A DNA stretch of 58,864 nt from Mucilaginibacter gilvus (GCF_004054195.1 NZ_SBIW01000028.1:1-58864); one strand, 5' to 3'; positions 41,862 through 51,985 are shown, numbered from the stretch's first letter. The notes: generated by a model from the sequence alone, not told the origin. A program made the numbers and translations.

Positions 41862-44309
41862 ATGAAACAAAAACTTACTATTTGTATTGCCGCTGCTCTG
41901 GCTTTTGCCTGTAGCGTTTCGGCACAAACACCCGGTAAAATAGCCCAAACAGGGCAAGTATTGCTCCCAAACGGCTGGAAACTTAGTCCCGCCGGGCGCT
42001 CCCTGCCCCTCGGCGATCTACCGCTCAATATGCAACTCTCCGCATCGGGCAAATACCTTGCGGTAACCAATAACGGGCAAAGCACGCAATCCCTCCAACT
42101 GATAGATCCGCGCAGCGAGAAACTCCTCGATGAAAAAGTACTGGGCAAATCCTGGTATGGTATCGCCTTCAGCAGCGACGAGAAAAAGCTTTATGCTTCC
42201 GGCGGCAATGACAACGTTATCCTTACCTTTTCCATCAGCAACAGCAAACTCGGCACACCCGATACCATCAAACTGGGGCAGCCCTGGCCAAAAAATAAAA
42301 TTTGCCCAACAGGCATCGCCATCAATAAAGCCAATACCCGCCTTTATACCGTTACCAAGGAAGACAGCACCTTATATATTATCGACCCGGCAAAAAGCAG
42401 CATCCTCGGCAAAGTAAAACTAAGCGCCGAGGCCTACAGCTGCGTATTATCTCCGGATGAAAAAACACTTTATATTTCGTTATGGGGCGGCGATAAACTT
42501 GCTTTTTATAATACGTCAACCCAAGCCCTGAGCAGTATCAACACTGGCAGCCACCCGAACGAATTACTGTTGAACAAAAAGGGCAGCTTGTTATTTGTCG
42601 CCAACGCTAACGACAACTCGGTTTCCATCATCAATACCGCAACACATAAAATCATTGAAACCGTATCTACAGCGCTTTACCCAACAAAGTTAACCGGCTC
42701 TACTACCAATGGCTTCGCGCTTTCGGCCGACCAAAAAACGCTTTATATAGCCAATGCCGATAATAATTGCCTCGCCGTTTTCGATGTATCAAACCCCGGC
42801 AGCAGCCAAAGTCGCGGCTTTATCCCCGTGGGCTGGTACCCAACTAACGTAAAAATGCTGGGCAATAAAATATTGGTAAGTAATGGCAAAGGTTTTACTT
42901 CTATGGCCAATCCGCAAGGCCCGCAACCGATGAAAAAGGTGGATAACAGCGGTTACCAAAAAGGCGCTATCAACAGCCGCGAGCAATACATAGGGGGCTT
43001 GTTTAAGGGCACCCTTTCGTTTATTGATGTGCCAAACGAAGTTAAACTGAAGGCCTACACTAAACAGGTTTACGCCAACACGCCCTTTACCAATAAAATA
43101 GCCGCAACCGCCAAAGGGGAAGCGGGTAACCCTATTCCACGTAAAATGGGCGAAAAATCGCCGATAAAGCATGTTTTTTACATCATTAAGGAAAACCGCA
43201 CTTACGACCAGGTGCTGGGCGATATGCCTGCCGGCAATGGCGATACGTCGCTTTGCATTTTCGGGCAGAAAGTAACCCCCAATCTGCACGCCATAGCTAC
43301 AGAATATGCCTTGATGGATAATTTTTATGTAGATGCCGAGGTAAGCGCTGACGGGCATAACTGGAGTATGGCCGCGTACGCCACCGATTTTGTGGAAAAA
43401 ACCTGGCCAACCAGCTACGGCAGCCGCGGTGGTAATTACGATTTTGAAGGAACCCGCAAAGCCGCCTACCCCCGCGATGGTTTCATTTGGGATTATTGCA
43501 AACGCGCCGGTGTTACCTATCGTACCTACGGCGAGTTTGCCGAAGGCGGCGAAAAACCGAAGGCCAACCTTAAATCGCTGGAAGGGCATTTTTGCTTAAA
43601 ATCTCCAGATTTTGACTTGAGCATAAAGGATATTACCCGTGAGACTATCTGGGAACATGATTTCGATTCGCTGCTTACCATTAATAAAGTGCCACAGTTT
43701 AATACCGTTAGGCTGGGGAACGACCATACCAGCGGGCAACGTAAAGGTGCCTATTCGCCTATTGCCGCCGTTGCTGATAATGACCTGGCTGTGGGCCGTT
43801 TTATCGAGCACCTCTCGCAAAGCCCGATATGGAAAGAGTCTGTAGTGTTTATTTTGGAGGATGATGCCCAAAACGGGCCCGACCATATAGATGCGCACCG
43901 CTCGCCGGTGTTTGTGGTAAGCCCGTATGCCAAACGCAACGCGGTAATTCATAACATGTATTCTACCTCGGGCGTGCTGCGTACAATCGAACTTATTTTG
44001 GGCTTACCGCCGATGAGCCAGTACGATGCCGCGGCCATGCCACTGTTTGAGTGCTTTACAGCCAAGCCCGACTTTACACCCTATAATGCCAAAGCCCCAC
44101 AGGTTGATATTGAGCAGCGTAATGTTGCCATAAACGAAAGCAGCAGGCGCTCAGAATCTTTTAACCTGGCCAAAGAAGACGCGGCGCCGGACCTGGATTT
44201 GAACGAAGTGGTATGGAAATCGGTTAAAGGTGAATCGGCTATGATACCGGCACCCAAACGCAGCGCCTTTGTCATTTTAGAGAAGAAAAAGAAACACGAT
44301 GATGATTGA
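41862..44309 (+). CDS. YncE-like beta-propeller fused to a phosphoesterase domain
   Basis: An 815-aa exported protein. The ATG at 41862 opens a signal peptide (MKQKLTICIAAALAFACSVS). The N-terminal ~380 residues have blade repeats of a YncE/lactonase-type propeller (LSPDEKTLYISLWGGDKLAF, LFVANANDNSVSIINTATHK). The C-terminal part is a phosphoesterase-family (PF04185) domain with HVFYIIKENRTYDQVLGDMP, then NFYVDAEVSADGHNWSMAAY and EDDAQNGPDHIDAHRSP. This bifunctional layout recurs in Bacteroidota. TAATTTTG at 41836-41843 is a consensus -7 element. Substrate is unknown. Confidence 0.88.
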   Translation: MKQKLTICIAAALAFACSVSAQTPGKIAQTGQVLLPNGWKLSPAGRSLPLGDLPLNMQLSASGKYLAVTNNGQSTQSLQLIDPRSEKLLDEKVLGKSWYGIAFSSDEKKLYASGGNDNVILTFSISNSKLGTPDTIKLGQPWPKNKICPTGIAINKANTRLYTVTKEDSTLYIIDPAKSSILGKVKLSAEAYSCVLSPDEKTLYISLWGGDKLAFYNTSTQALSSINTGSHPNELLLNKKGSLLFVANANDNSVSIINTATHKIIETVSTALYPTKLTGSTTNGFALSADQKTLYIANADNNCLAVFDVSNPGSSQSRGFIPVGWYPTNVKMLGNKILVSNGKGFTSMANPQGPQPMKKVDNSGYQKGAINSREQYIGGLFKGTLSFIDVPNEVKLKAYTKQVYANTPFTNKIAATAKGEAGNPIPRKMGEKSPIKHVFYIIKENRTYDQVLGDMPAGNGDTSLCIFGQKVTPNLHAIATEYALMDNFYVDAEVSADGHNWSMAAYATDFVEKTWPTSYGSRGGNYDFEGTRKAAYPRDGFIWDYCKRAGVTYRTYGEFAEGGEKPKANLKSLEGHFCLKSPDFDLSIKDITRETIWEHDFDSLLTINKVPQFNTVRLGNDHTSGQRKGAYSPIAAVADNDLAVGRFIEHLSQSPIWKESVVFILEDDAQNGPDHIDAHRSPVFVVSPYAKRNAVIHNMYSTSGVLRTIELILGLPPMSQYDAAAMPLFECFTAKPDFTPYNAKAPQVDIEQRNVAINESSRRSESFNLAKEDAAPDLDLNEVVWKSVKGESAMIPAPKRSAFVILEKKKKHDDD

Positions 44310-44345
44310 TTTGTTGATATATTTACCTTAGAAATATCACGAATA

Positions 44346-45212
44346 ATGACGATCCTCGAAAACCAATTCCTTAAGGTATCCATCGATACCAAAGGAGCGC
44401 AGTTAAGTTCCTTACACAACAAAGCAACCGGTGCCGAACACATGTGGCAAGCCGACCCCACCGTATGGCCATGGCACGCGCCAAACCTGTTTCCGATAGT
44501 GGGGCAACTTGCGAATGATGAGTTACTGGTTGATGGCGAAAAGTACAGCATGAAACGGCATGGCTTTGCCCGCCAATCGGAATTTATAAAGCTGGAAAGC
44601 AACGATGTATCGGCATCATTCTCTTTGCCTTACTGCGAAAAAACTTTGGAGGTTTATCCTTATAAATTCGATTTCCAGGTGATGTACACCCTGATAGAAA
44701 ATGCCTTGAGAGTAACCTACAAACTCATCAACCGGGATAAAAAAACGGTTTACTTTTCCGTAGGGGGCCACCCTGCTTTTAATGTGCCGTTTAGTGCCGG
44801 CGAAAGCTATGAGGATTACTATGTTGAGTTTGAAAGCAACGAGAAATTAGATACACATCTTTTATCCGCCGAAGGATTATTTAATGGCGAAACCCACCCG
44901 GTGGCCATTAAAAACAAGAAACTATACCTTACCCGCGAGTTGTTCGCGGAAGACGCGCTGGTTTTAAAGAATCTTAAATCGCGCATGGTGACCATCAAAA
45001 GTGATAAACATGAGCATAGTCTATCGGTAGAGTTCCCGCATTTTAATTATCTGGGCCTTTGGGCAAAACCCGGTGCCGATTTCCTGTGCATCGAGCCGTG
45101 GCTGGGCTGCGCTGATTCAGCAGGCGAACCAAAGGATATTAAGCACAAAGAAGCCATTCAAAAAATAGCTGTTGGACACGTTTTCGAGGCTTCTTTTTAC
45201 ATTAGTTTATAG
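44346..45212 (+). CDS. Aldose 1-epimerase family protein (LacX-like)
   Basis: A 288-aa protein of the galactose-mutarotase superfamily. GAQLSSLHNKATGAEHMWQA (about 13-32) starts the beta-sandwich; HAPNLFPIVGQLAND and KRHGFARQSEF give the first sugar-site histidine, and SVGGHPAFNVPF contains the second. WLGCADSAGE is near the end. It interconverts alpha and beta anomers of hexoses, which suits the beta-galactosidases nearby. It starts 36 bases after the phosphoesterase gene on the same strand. Confidence 0.9.
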   Translation: MTILENQFLKVSIDTKGAQLSSLHNKATGAEHMWQADPTVWPWHAPNLFPIVGQLANDELLVDGEKYSMKRHGFARQSEFIKLESNDVSASFSLPYCEKTLEVYPYKFDFQVMYTLIENALRVTYKLINRDKKTVYFSVGGHPAFNVPFSAGESYEDYYVEFESNEKLDTHLLSAEGLFNGETHPVAIKNKKLYLTRELFAEDALVLKNLKSRMVTIKSDKHEHSLSVEFPHFNYLGLWAKPGADFLCIEPWLGCADSAGEPKDIKHKEAIQKIAVGHVFEASFYISL

Positions 45213-45292
45213 TAACTTAAAGTTTTTTTTACTTTAATAAACATTCCTTTAGCTTTTGTACTTATCATTAAAAACATTCAACAATTAATGCT

Positions 45293-45631
45293 ATGAAAAG
45301 GAAAATTTATCTATTCGCCGTAACGATGTTACTTATGGTAGCATCATTCAGTTCAAATGCTGCAACTTTTACTGACGACAAAAAAGCTTTCAAAGAAGCT
45401 GCCGCTAAAATGAACGACGAGCAAAAACATGCGCGTATTGAAGAAATTAAAACTCGCGTAAACGAGATAAAAGCAATGGACAAATCTGATTTGAACAAGG
45501 CTGAGAAAAAAGAATTGAAAGCTGAGTTAAAAAGCCTTAAACACGAAGCCCAGGCTATGGGTGGCGGTGGTGTTTACCTTTCTATAGGTGCTATCATCAT
45601 CATTATTTTGGTATTGATCCTGATCCTGTAA
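45293..45631 (+). CDS. Small exported protein with coiled coil and C-terminal membrane anchor
   Basis: A 112-aa protein with a signal peptide (MKRKIYLFAVTMLLMVASFS), a charged helical middle (EEIKTRVNEIKAMDKSDLNK and KAEKKELKAELKSLKHEAQA) likely to form a coiled coil, a Gly linker (GGGG) and a C-terminal hydrophobic segment (LSIGAIIIIILVLILIL). It resembles short proteins found in many Sphingobacteriaceae near sugar genes. Function unknown. A strong bidirectional terminator follows. Confidence 0.75.
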   Translation: MKRKIYLFAVTMLLMVASFSSNAATFTDDKKAFKEAAAKMNDEQKHARIEEIKTRVNEIKAMDKSDLNKAEKKELKAELKSLKHEAQAMGGGGVYLSIGAIIIIILVLILIL

Positions 45632-45657
45632 TCTCAGAGCAACACAAAATTTATAAT

Positions 45658-45688
45658 AAAAAATGCCCCGGTATCCGGGGCATTTTTT
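45658..45688. terminator. Bidirectional terminator
   Basis: AAAAAATGCCCCGG pairs perfectly with CCGGGGCATTTTTT across a 3-base loop TAT. The A- and T-runs on both sides allow it to end the rightward small-protein gene and the leftward TPR gene. Confidence 0.88.
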
Positions 45689-45689
45689 A

Positions 45690-46436
45690 TTACTGGTATA
45701 TTTTCATCAGGTCTTCCTTTGCTTTAATAAACCATTGCCGGCTGCTCTTTTTCTCTACCGCGCTCAGGTGGGGTTGCTCATCCAGCATATCGGTAAAGAT
45801 CTTTTCGGCATCTTCTATTCTATCCTGCCGTATTAAAAACTGCCCGTACTGGTAACGCTGTTCAAAATAAGAATATCGGCCTTTCATGGCCTTAAATTCG
45901 TTTTCGGCGGCATCGGTATCCCCTAATTGCTCCAGCGCCATGGCATATAGAATATGCGCACGCGAGCGGGCAAATTGCGGCAGTTTATACAATTTTTTGG
46001 CAAGGGGTAAGATCTCCGGGTAACGCTCCAGTTTGTAATAAGCCACTATCAGCTTTGCCATTACATGTTCGTTCTCGTCGAAAGCCCCGGTAAGGCTGGC
46101 TTTGTAAATATCAACCGCCTTTTCGGTAAAGCCGGCATCCAGGTAAGCATCCGCGAGTTTAATGCGATTGGCGAAGGTATCGGTAAAGCGGACTTCATTT
46201 TCCAGCCGCTGCAGTTTAACGCCGGGGTTAAATACTGCCTTCACATCTATTTTAGGGGCGTTAATGCGCCGATTATTTAGCACTTCCTGGTAAAGATAGA
46301 TGCAACTGCCTATCACCGGCAAAAACACGATCAGCCAGATCCATTTTTGCAGCGTACCGTTCCGGTAGGAATGGAAAGCGCATACGGCCTGCAAACCAAC
46401 AGGTATATAGTACATATAGTCGCCATGCAGAAACAT
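45690..46436 (-). CDS. Membrane-anchored TPR protein
   Basis: A 248-aa protein with two N-terminal hydrophobic helices (about 10-25 and 32-50, FHSYRNGTLQKWIWLIVFLP; phospholipase-D-nuclease-N-like), followed by a cytoplasmic region of helix pairs typical of tetratricopeptide repeats: LADAYLDAGFTEKAVDIYKA, KLIVAYYKLERYPEILPLAK, ILYAMALEQLGDTDAAENEF and YGQFLIRQDRIEDAEKIFTD. Such proteins act as scaffolds. It is alone on its strand. Confidence 0.8.
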   Translation of the reverse strand: MFLHGDYMYYIPVGLQAVCAFHSYRNGTLQKWIWLIVFLPVIGSCIYLYQEVLNNRRINAPKIDVKAVFNPGVKLQRLENEVRFTDTFANRIKLADAYLDAGFTEKAVDIYKASLTGAFDENEHVMAKLIVAYYKLERYPEILPLAKKLYKLPQFARSRAHILYAMALEQLGDTDAAENEFKAMKGRYSYFEQRYQYGQFLIRQDRIEDAEKIFTDMLDEQPHLSAVEKKSSRQWFIKAKEDLMKIYQ

Positions 46437-46503
46437 AAGTTGGGCTTATTGTGATAACTATTCCAAAAATATAAAAATGCCGCGTTTAGCAGCATTTTTT
46501 ATA

Positions 46504-48345
46504 TCAATCTTTTTGCAGCTCGTTCAGTACCGGGTGGTCAAAGGTTGACAGCTCGGTGTGGCCTGCCTTCAACTGGTCGAAAACCACCACTTCGTTGGTC
46601 CCTTTCTTTAACCAAGCCGCTGGTACATACAGCGTTTGCTGCGGGCCAATTTGCCAGTATTTACCCAGGTTATGCCCGTTGATGAACACGAAACCCTTTC
46701 CAAAGCCATGCATATCCAAATAGGTATCGCCCAATCCGCGCAGCGAGAATGTGCCGCGGTAAAGTGCCGGTTGCGCTATCTCATCTCCGGCCTGTGCAGG
46801 TAAATACTTCATCCCGGCAAGCGTGGTAAATGGGAATTTATACATTTTCCAGCCAAGCAATTCCTGCCCGTTCAGGATAACTTTATCGGTAATGCCCTGG
46901 CGGTTATCGGTTAGGTAAGGGCCGTAGTTAATGCGGCCATTGTTCTCTACCAAAATATCCAATACGCTGTTAGGCGTTGGACTGTTAAGTTGAAGCGAGT
47001 CCAGTTTTAATCTTCTATCCAATACATTGATGCGTTTACCGTTGAGGTAAACGGTAGCGTAATCGCGCAGTTCTTTTACTTTAAGCAAACCGCTTACGGC
47101 ATCTTTTAAAGTGGTGCGGTATAATACAAAACCATAGCCCTGGTCAAGGTCTTCAAAGCTCATCGGTTTTTCAGCTTCTACCGGCAGCCCCAAATTGCTG
47201 AACAGGTTTGCCTTACCTGTTAAATTGATCACTTCCAAAGCAAAGGTCATTCTTTTTTTGCCGGGCACATCGGGCAGGGTTTGACCAGTTGGCAGATGTT
47301 TGGCTATTACCGCCCGCAGCATGTTATACTTCGCGGTGGGGTTGCCAGCCTCATCCAATGGAGCATCGTAATCGTAGCTGGATGTTTGCGGTGAATAAGG
47401 CTCGCTTTTACTCATGTTGGCACCGTTCATAAAATCGCGCGTGCTGCCACCATGAAACATGTACATATTGATGGAGATCCCTGCGGATAACACTTCATCC
47501 AGCTTTTTGGCATCGGCCTCGGCATTACTGCCGCTGTGGGGTTTACCCCAGCTATCAAACCAACCCGGGTACCATTCCGCTATGTAATAGGGGCCTTTGC
47601 CGTTGTGGTATTTGTTGATGAGGTCCTTTACCTTTTTAGGGTCGTCTTCGCCGTTTACGGCTGGTAAAAAGCCCGGCAGGTAGCCCGCCGGCATTTGCGA
47701 TGGACCATCACAGGTAAACAGCAGGCCATCAAAACCCGCCTCGCGAAAGATCTTTTCGTTTTGGGCCAGGTACTCCTTATCATTCCTGTACGATCCGTAT
47801 TCGTTCTCTATCTGCACCATCAGGATGTTACCACCATGGTTTATCTGCAGCGGCGCCAGATGCTTACCAACTTCCAGCATATAGCTGCGGTAGGCGTTAA
47901 TGAAGGGGCCGTCCTTACTGCGCACCTTCATATCCTTGTCTTTTAGCAACCACCAGGGGTAGCCGCCAAATTCCCATTCGGCGCAAACGTAGGGGCTGGG
48001 GCGCAATACTACCCAAAGGCCTTCTTCTTTGGCTATGCGTACAAATTCGGCAATATCGTTGTTACCGGTAAAATCATATTTGCCCTGCACCATTTCGTGG
48101 GCGTTCCAAAACACGTAGGTACCAATGGTATTTAAGCCCATGGCTTTGGCCATTTTCATTCGCTCGCGCCAATATTCGCGCGGGATGCGGGTGTAGTGCA
48201 TTTCGCCGGAGATCATCTGCAGCGGCTTGCCGTCCAGCAGGAAATCGTTATCGCCAAAGGCGAAGGTATGGGTTACCGTTTGGGCATTGCTTAGGGCGAT
48301 GACGCTTAAAAACAGCGCGCAGTAAATTATAATCTTCTTCAACAT
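46504..48345 (-). CDS. GH35 family beta-galactosidase
   Basis: A 613-aa exported enzyme (signal MLKKIIIYCALFLSVIALSN). The GH35 barrel shows TYVFWNAHEMVQGKYDFTGN, LRPSPYVCAEWEFGGYPWWL and the acid/base glutamate in MVQIENEYGSYR; the nucleophile glutamate lies in YIAEWYPGWFDSWG. Two C-terminal galactose-binding jelly-roll domains (from about 410; MHGFGKGFVFINGHNLGKYW) complete the family layout. It releases terminal beta-galactose from plant or host glycans. It starts 14 bases after the parC stop, same direction. Confidence 0.94.
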   Translation of the reverse strand: MLKKIIIYCALFLSVIALSNAQTVTHTFAFGDNDFLLDGKPLQMISGEMHYTRIPREYWRERMKMAKAMGLNTIGTYVFWNAHEMVQGKYDFTGNNDIAEFVRIAKEEGLWVVLRPSPYVCAEWEFGGYPWWLLKDKDMKVRSKDGPFINAYRSYMLEVGKHLAPLQINHGGNILMVQIENEYGSYRNDKEYLAQNEKIFREAGFDGLLFTCDGPSQMPAGYLPGFLPAVNGEDDPKKVKDLINKYHNGKGPYYIAEWYPGWFDSWGKPHSGSNAEADAKKLDEVLSAGISINMYMFHGGSTRDFMNGANMSKSEPYSPQTSSYDYDAPLDEAGNPTAKYNMLRAVIAKHLPTGQTLPDVPGKKRMTFALEVINLTGKANLFSNLGLPVEAEKPMSFEDLDQGYGFVLYRTTLKDAVSGLLKVKELRDYATVYLNGKRINVLDRRLKLDSLQLNSPTPNSVLDILVENNGRINYGPYLTDNRQGITDKVILNGQELLGWKMYKFPFTTLAGMKYLPAQAGDEIAQPALYRGTFSLRGLGDTYLDMHGFGKGFVFINGHNLGKYWQIGPQQTLYVPAAWLKKGTNEVVVFDQLKAGHTELSTFDHPVLNELQKD

Positions 48346-48359
48346 TTCTCGCTCACAAA

Positions 48360-51143
48360 TTAAAATAAGCCCAGCTGGCCTTTGTCGTCAATATCAATAT
48401 CGTCCGGGTTAGTTATCTCGAAATCTACTGTTTTGGATTGCACCGATTTTGGGGGTGATTCCACAGATTTTTCTTCTGCTGACTTTACCGGTTCCTGTGA
48501 TTTAACGGGTGCCAGGGCCGATTGTTGTGCTGCCGGGGCAGGGTCACTTACCTGCTTATCTTCGGCGGTAAGGGTTATCTCGGTATCTTCTACCGAATCA
48601 GGAGCCGGGTCTGGCACATCTTCGGCATCGTCATGCTCTGCTATTAGCTCTACCGATTTTACTATATGGATGGAGATTCGGTTGCCCATGGCCTTCATTC
48701 CTTTTATGTCGATAAGATCGGCTAAATTCAGTTCGGCGGTTTCGGGCACCAGGGCTTTGCCTTTCAATTGTTCTATCTTAACAATTGGCTGAGACGCACC
48801 AGAAATGATAATGAGCTTAGAGCCTGGTTCATCACTGATAACGCTGGTTTGCTTGCCTATAACTGTATTTTCAAACACAAAACGCTTAACCATGTAATTT
48901 TTCGATTTGCCATCGTAATGCACTACCGCGAATACTTTTGCGGGATCGTATTTCTCGATCACCGTCATTTTATCATCGAAATGGTTATTGAGGTCGAAAC
49001 TGGTAAGCTCGTAAGTACCGTTGCTGAAGATGTTAAGGATACGATCATCGCCATCAAATTCGCCCAGGTATTTGCCACGGCCATCGGCGTTAAGGCGTTT
49101 CAGGATCTCATCGTACCAAATCTTGCGACCGGCCAATGTGGAGACGCCCTTGCTTTTTAGCAGCACTTTTTTAACCGGGTATTTGGTAACCATATTACCC
49201 ATCGAACCACGGCCTTTAATGGCCAGCACGGCAAAATCTTCATCAAAAGTTAGTTTCTTGAGCTTGGCATGAGGTTTTAGTTGCACGGTTATTATCTCCG
49301 CCTCACCGTTGGGGTTGGCCGTAAAGTACAGCATTTTTGAGCCTTTACTGCCCTTGGTCAAATCGTACTCCTTATCGCGTGTGATGCCGGTCACCGAGAA
49401 GCGCTTGATATAGCTTACGCCGCTTTGCCCGTCTTTATAGATCATGTTGTAAACCGTGCGCTCGTCGTTCTTTTTAAACACCGCCACGTGCAAAATATCC
49501 TTACCTACAAAAACCTTATCCTGCACGCGTGTCACTACAAACTTGCCGTCTTCGCGGAAAACGATGATCTCATCGATATCCGAGCAATCGCAAACAAATT
49601 CGTCTTTCTTCAGTCCCGATCCGATGAAGCCATCTATCCGGTTCACATATAATTTCACGTTGGCCAATGCCACCTGCGACGCTTCCACCTTATCAAAGGT
49701 GCGCAGTTCGGTTTTACGGCCACGGTCCTTTCCGTACTTATCGCGCAGTTTTTCAAACCAGGCGATGGTATAATCGGTAAGGTGTTTAAGATGATGTTTT
49801 ACTTGTTTTATTTCCGCCTCGAGATTTTTGATCTGCTCATCCGTTTTCTTAAAATCGAAACGGGTGATGCTGCTCATCGGCTTATCTATCAGCTTCTTAT
49901 AATCCTCCGGCAATATCTCGCGGTAAAACAGCGGGAAGAATGGTGTAAACAAACGGGTTAACGCCTCAACCACCAGCTCAAAAGTTGATGAACCTTCGTA
50001 GTCGGGGTGTTTGTACATCCCTTCCTGGATAAAGATCTTGAGCAGAGAGCTGAAGAAGATCTTTTCCATCAGCTCTTTCAGCTTGATATCCAGCTCCATT
50101 TTCAGCAACTCGCGGGTATACACGGTGCTCTCCACCAGCATATCATTCACGCTCATAAAGCGCGGCTTATCTGATTGGATTACGCAGGTGTTTGGCGATA
50201 TCGATACCTCGCAATCTGTAAAGGCGTACAGCGCATCAATGGTAACATCAGGAGAAATGCCCGGTGCCAGGTGGATAACAACCTCTACATTTTGCGCGGT
50301 GTTATCCTCAATTTTCTTGATCTTAATCTTGCCTTTATCGTTGGCCGATATGACGCTATCGATAAGGCTGCCGGTGGTGGTGGTAAAAGGAATTTCAGTA
50401 ATGGTAAGCGTTTTTTTATCGCGCTCTACTATTTTAGCCCTAACCCTGATCCTGCCACCGCGCTGCCCTTCATTGTATGCCGAAGCATCTGCCATGCCCC
50501 CGGTAGGGAAATCGGGCAGTAAGTTGGGGCGGATACCTTTCAAAGATGCGATGGAAGCATCAAGCAATTCAATAAAGTTATGCGGTAAAATCTTGGTGGC
50601 CAAACCAACAGCAATACCTTCGGCACCCTGTGCTAACAGTAAAGGGAACTTTACGGGTAAAGTGATCGGTTCGCGGTTACGGCCATCATAGCTGGCTTGC
50701 CAAATGGTGGTATCGGGGTTAAATACAACATCCAGCGCAAATTTGGATAAACGCGCCTCGATATAACGCGGGGCAGCTGCCGAGTCGCCGGTTACGGGAT
50801 CGCCCCAGTTGCCCTGGCAATCGATAAGCAGATTCTTCTGCCCTATCTGTACCATGGCATCGCCGATAGAAGCATCCCCGTGCGGGTGGTACTTCATGGT
50901 GTTACCAATAACGTTGGCCGCCTTGTTAAAACGCCCGTCGTCCATCTCCTTTAGAGAGTGCAGGATACGGCGCTGTACGGGTTTTAAACCATCATTTATA
51001 TGCGGAACGGCACGGTCGAGGATAACGTAAGAAGCGTAATCCAGGAACCAGTTTTCGTAGAGCCCGTCGAGGGTGGTTATAGTAGGAAGCTTGGTGTCTT
51101 CGTTATCATTTGGAATATTATCAGGATGCAGATCGTCACTCAT
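48360..51143 (-). CDS. parC: DNA topoisomerase IV subunit A
   Basis: A 927-aa subunit that breaks and rejoins DNA and decatenates chromosomes together with ParE. It has the type IIA core with DRAVPHINDGLKPVQRRILH and the catalytic Tyr127 in SAAAPRYIEARLS, then the coiled-coil and a C-terminal beta-pinwheel. The last ~120 residues are acidic, rich in Pro and Ser (DVPDPAPDSVEDTE), and specific to Bacteroidota ParC. parE lies 3.2 kb away in the same orientation. GyrA is excluded by the lack of the QRRGGKG GyrA box. Confidence 0.92.
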   Translation of the reverse strand: MSDDLHPDNIPNDNEDTKLPTITTLDGLYENWFLDYASYVILDRAVPHINDGLKPVQRRILHSLKEMDDGRFNKAANVIGNTMKYHPHGDASIGDAMVQIGQKNLLIDCQGNWGDPVTGDSAAAPRYIEARLSKFALDVVFNPDTTIWQASYDGRNREPITLPVKFPLLLAQGAEGIAVGLATKILPHNFIELLDASIASLKGIRPNLLPDFPTGGMADASAYNEGQRGGRIRVRAKIVERDKKTLTITEIPFTTTTGSLIDSVISANDKGKIKIKKIEDNTAQNVEVVIHLAPGISPDVTIDALYAFTDCEVSISPNTCVIQSDKPRFMSVNDMLVESTVYTRELLKMELDIKLKELMEKIFFSSLLKIFIQEGMYKHPDYEGSSTFELVVEALTRLFTPFFPLFYREILPEDYKKLIDKPMSSITRFDFKKTDEQIKNLEAEIKQVKHHLKHLTDYTIAWFEKLRDKYGKDRGRKTELRTFDKVEASQVALANVKLYVNRIDGFIGSGLKKDEFVCDCSDIDEIIVFREDGKFVVTRVQDKVFVGKDILHVAVFKKNDERTVYNMIYKDGQSGVSYIKRFSVTGITRDKEYDLTKGSKGSKMLYFTANPNGEAEIITVQLKPHAKLKKLTFDEDFAVLAIKGRGSMGNMVTKYPVKKVLLKSKGVSTLAGRKIWYDEILKRLNADGRGKYLGEFDGDDRILNIFSNGTYELTSFDLNNHFDDKMTVIEKYDPAKVFAVVHYDGKSKNYMVKRFVFENTVIGKQTSVISDEPGSKLIIISGASQPIVKIEQLKGKALVPETAELNLADLIDIKGMKAMGNRISIHIVKSVELIAEHDDAEDVPDPAPDSVEDTEITLTAEDKQVSDPAPAAQQSALAPVKSQEPVKSAEEKSVESPPKSVQSKTVDFEITNPDDIDIDDKGQLGLF

Positions 51144-51265
51144 TCTTCAGCAAAAAATTTGGATGGGTAAAGATAGGGAAATGTGCAGATAAGAGGATGG
51201 GTGGGTGTGTAGATTTTATGCACAATCATGCGCAAACTAACAATTGCGTTTGCTAAATTTAACCA

Positions 51266-51529
51266 GTGAAAAACAAAAAAAGAACGGCATTAAAACCGGA
51301 AAGGCAATTGACATTAACCCAAATGATCGAACGATTGCCCAGTGCTAAAATAAACTCCAAATGGGATTTAAAAAAACTTTATCACGAAAGCAAATGCAAG
51401 CTTTCTCCGGCCGAAAAAAGAGGTATCAAAGCGGGGCTTGCAGATGTTAGAGCAGGCAGAGTTCATACGCATGAGGAGGTAATGAATATGATAGCCAATA
51501 AATTCAAAGGACTTGGTTTAGAGAAATAA
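51266..51529 (+). CDS. Antitoxin-like small protein without a visible toxin
   Basis: An 87-aa protein starting with GTG at 51266. The C-terminal half GIKAGLADVRAGRVHTHEEV resembles the ADVxAGRVxxHEEV motif at the C-terminus of many type II antitoxins (RelB/StbD-like or Phd-like). TAAATTTA lies four bases before the start and may be a -7 element of a leaderless transcript. The next gene on this strand is not toxin-like, so it is solitary. Confidence 0.55.
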   Translation: MKNKKRTALKPERQLTLTQMIERLPSAKINSKWDLKKLYHESKCKLSPAEKRGIKAGLADVRAGRVHTHEEVMNMIANKFKGLGLEK

Positions 51530-51639
51530 CATTCACTAAATTGATGTGTACCGCAAGGATAATTTTAAAATTCAGGTGTTTTTGAGGGATAAAAAAAAAT
51601 TAGCTGTATATTGGCCATAGACATTTATTTTAACCCCGA

Positions 51640-51981
51640 ATGAGCAATCAATTAGAAACGGTATGGTATTTACCGTCTGAAAACACATGGAAGCAATTCC
51701 AATATTTGGCCATGAAAGACATTGGCACGATAGCCTTTTTCAAAGATGTAATATCATTCACCGGAGAAAAGACTGATATAAAAATAGCTCAGATAATTTC
51801 TATTTCTTATGGAAAACAAGGACGCGATTTTATAAATAACTGGATAAAAATTGATTACCACGACGAAACTGGTGTGCAATCCCAAGCTTTTTTTGCAGAT
51901 GGAAACAACAGAGGCTGGTCGGGAATATTCGGTGGGACTAAAAAAATGTATATGCTGATTAAAGAGCTATACAACGTGTAA
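51640..51981 (+). CDS. Hypothetical protein
   Basis: A 113-aa cytosolic protein, no signal. It is mostly beta-strand-like (TIAFFKDVISFTGEKTDIKI, IKIDYHDETGVQSQAFFADG) and ends with a helix (KKMYMLIKELYNV), a layout compatible with a PH/GRAM-like fold, but I do not recognise the family. It lies 110 bases downstream of the antitoxin-like gene and converges on the YdeI-like gene with 4 bases between stops. Confidence 0.6.
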   Translation: MSNQLETVWYLPSENTWKQFQYLAMKDIGTIAFFKDVISFTGEKTDIKIAQIISISYGKQGRDFINNWIKIDYHDETGVQSQAFFADGNNRGWSGIFGGTKKMYMLIKELYNV

Positions 51982-51985
51982 CCCC

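Noticed and set aside
42789..43589. 266-codon frame opposite the phosphoesterase fusion gene
   Set aside because: Shadow of a real gene; composition lacks protein-like patterns.
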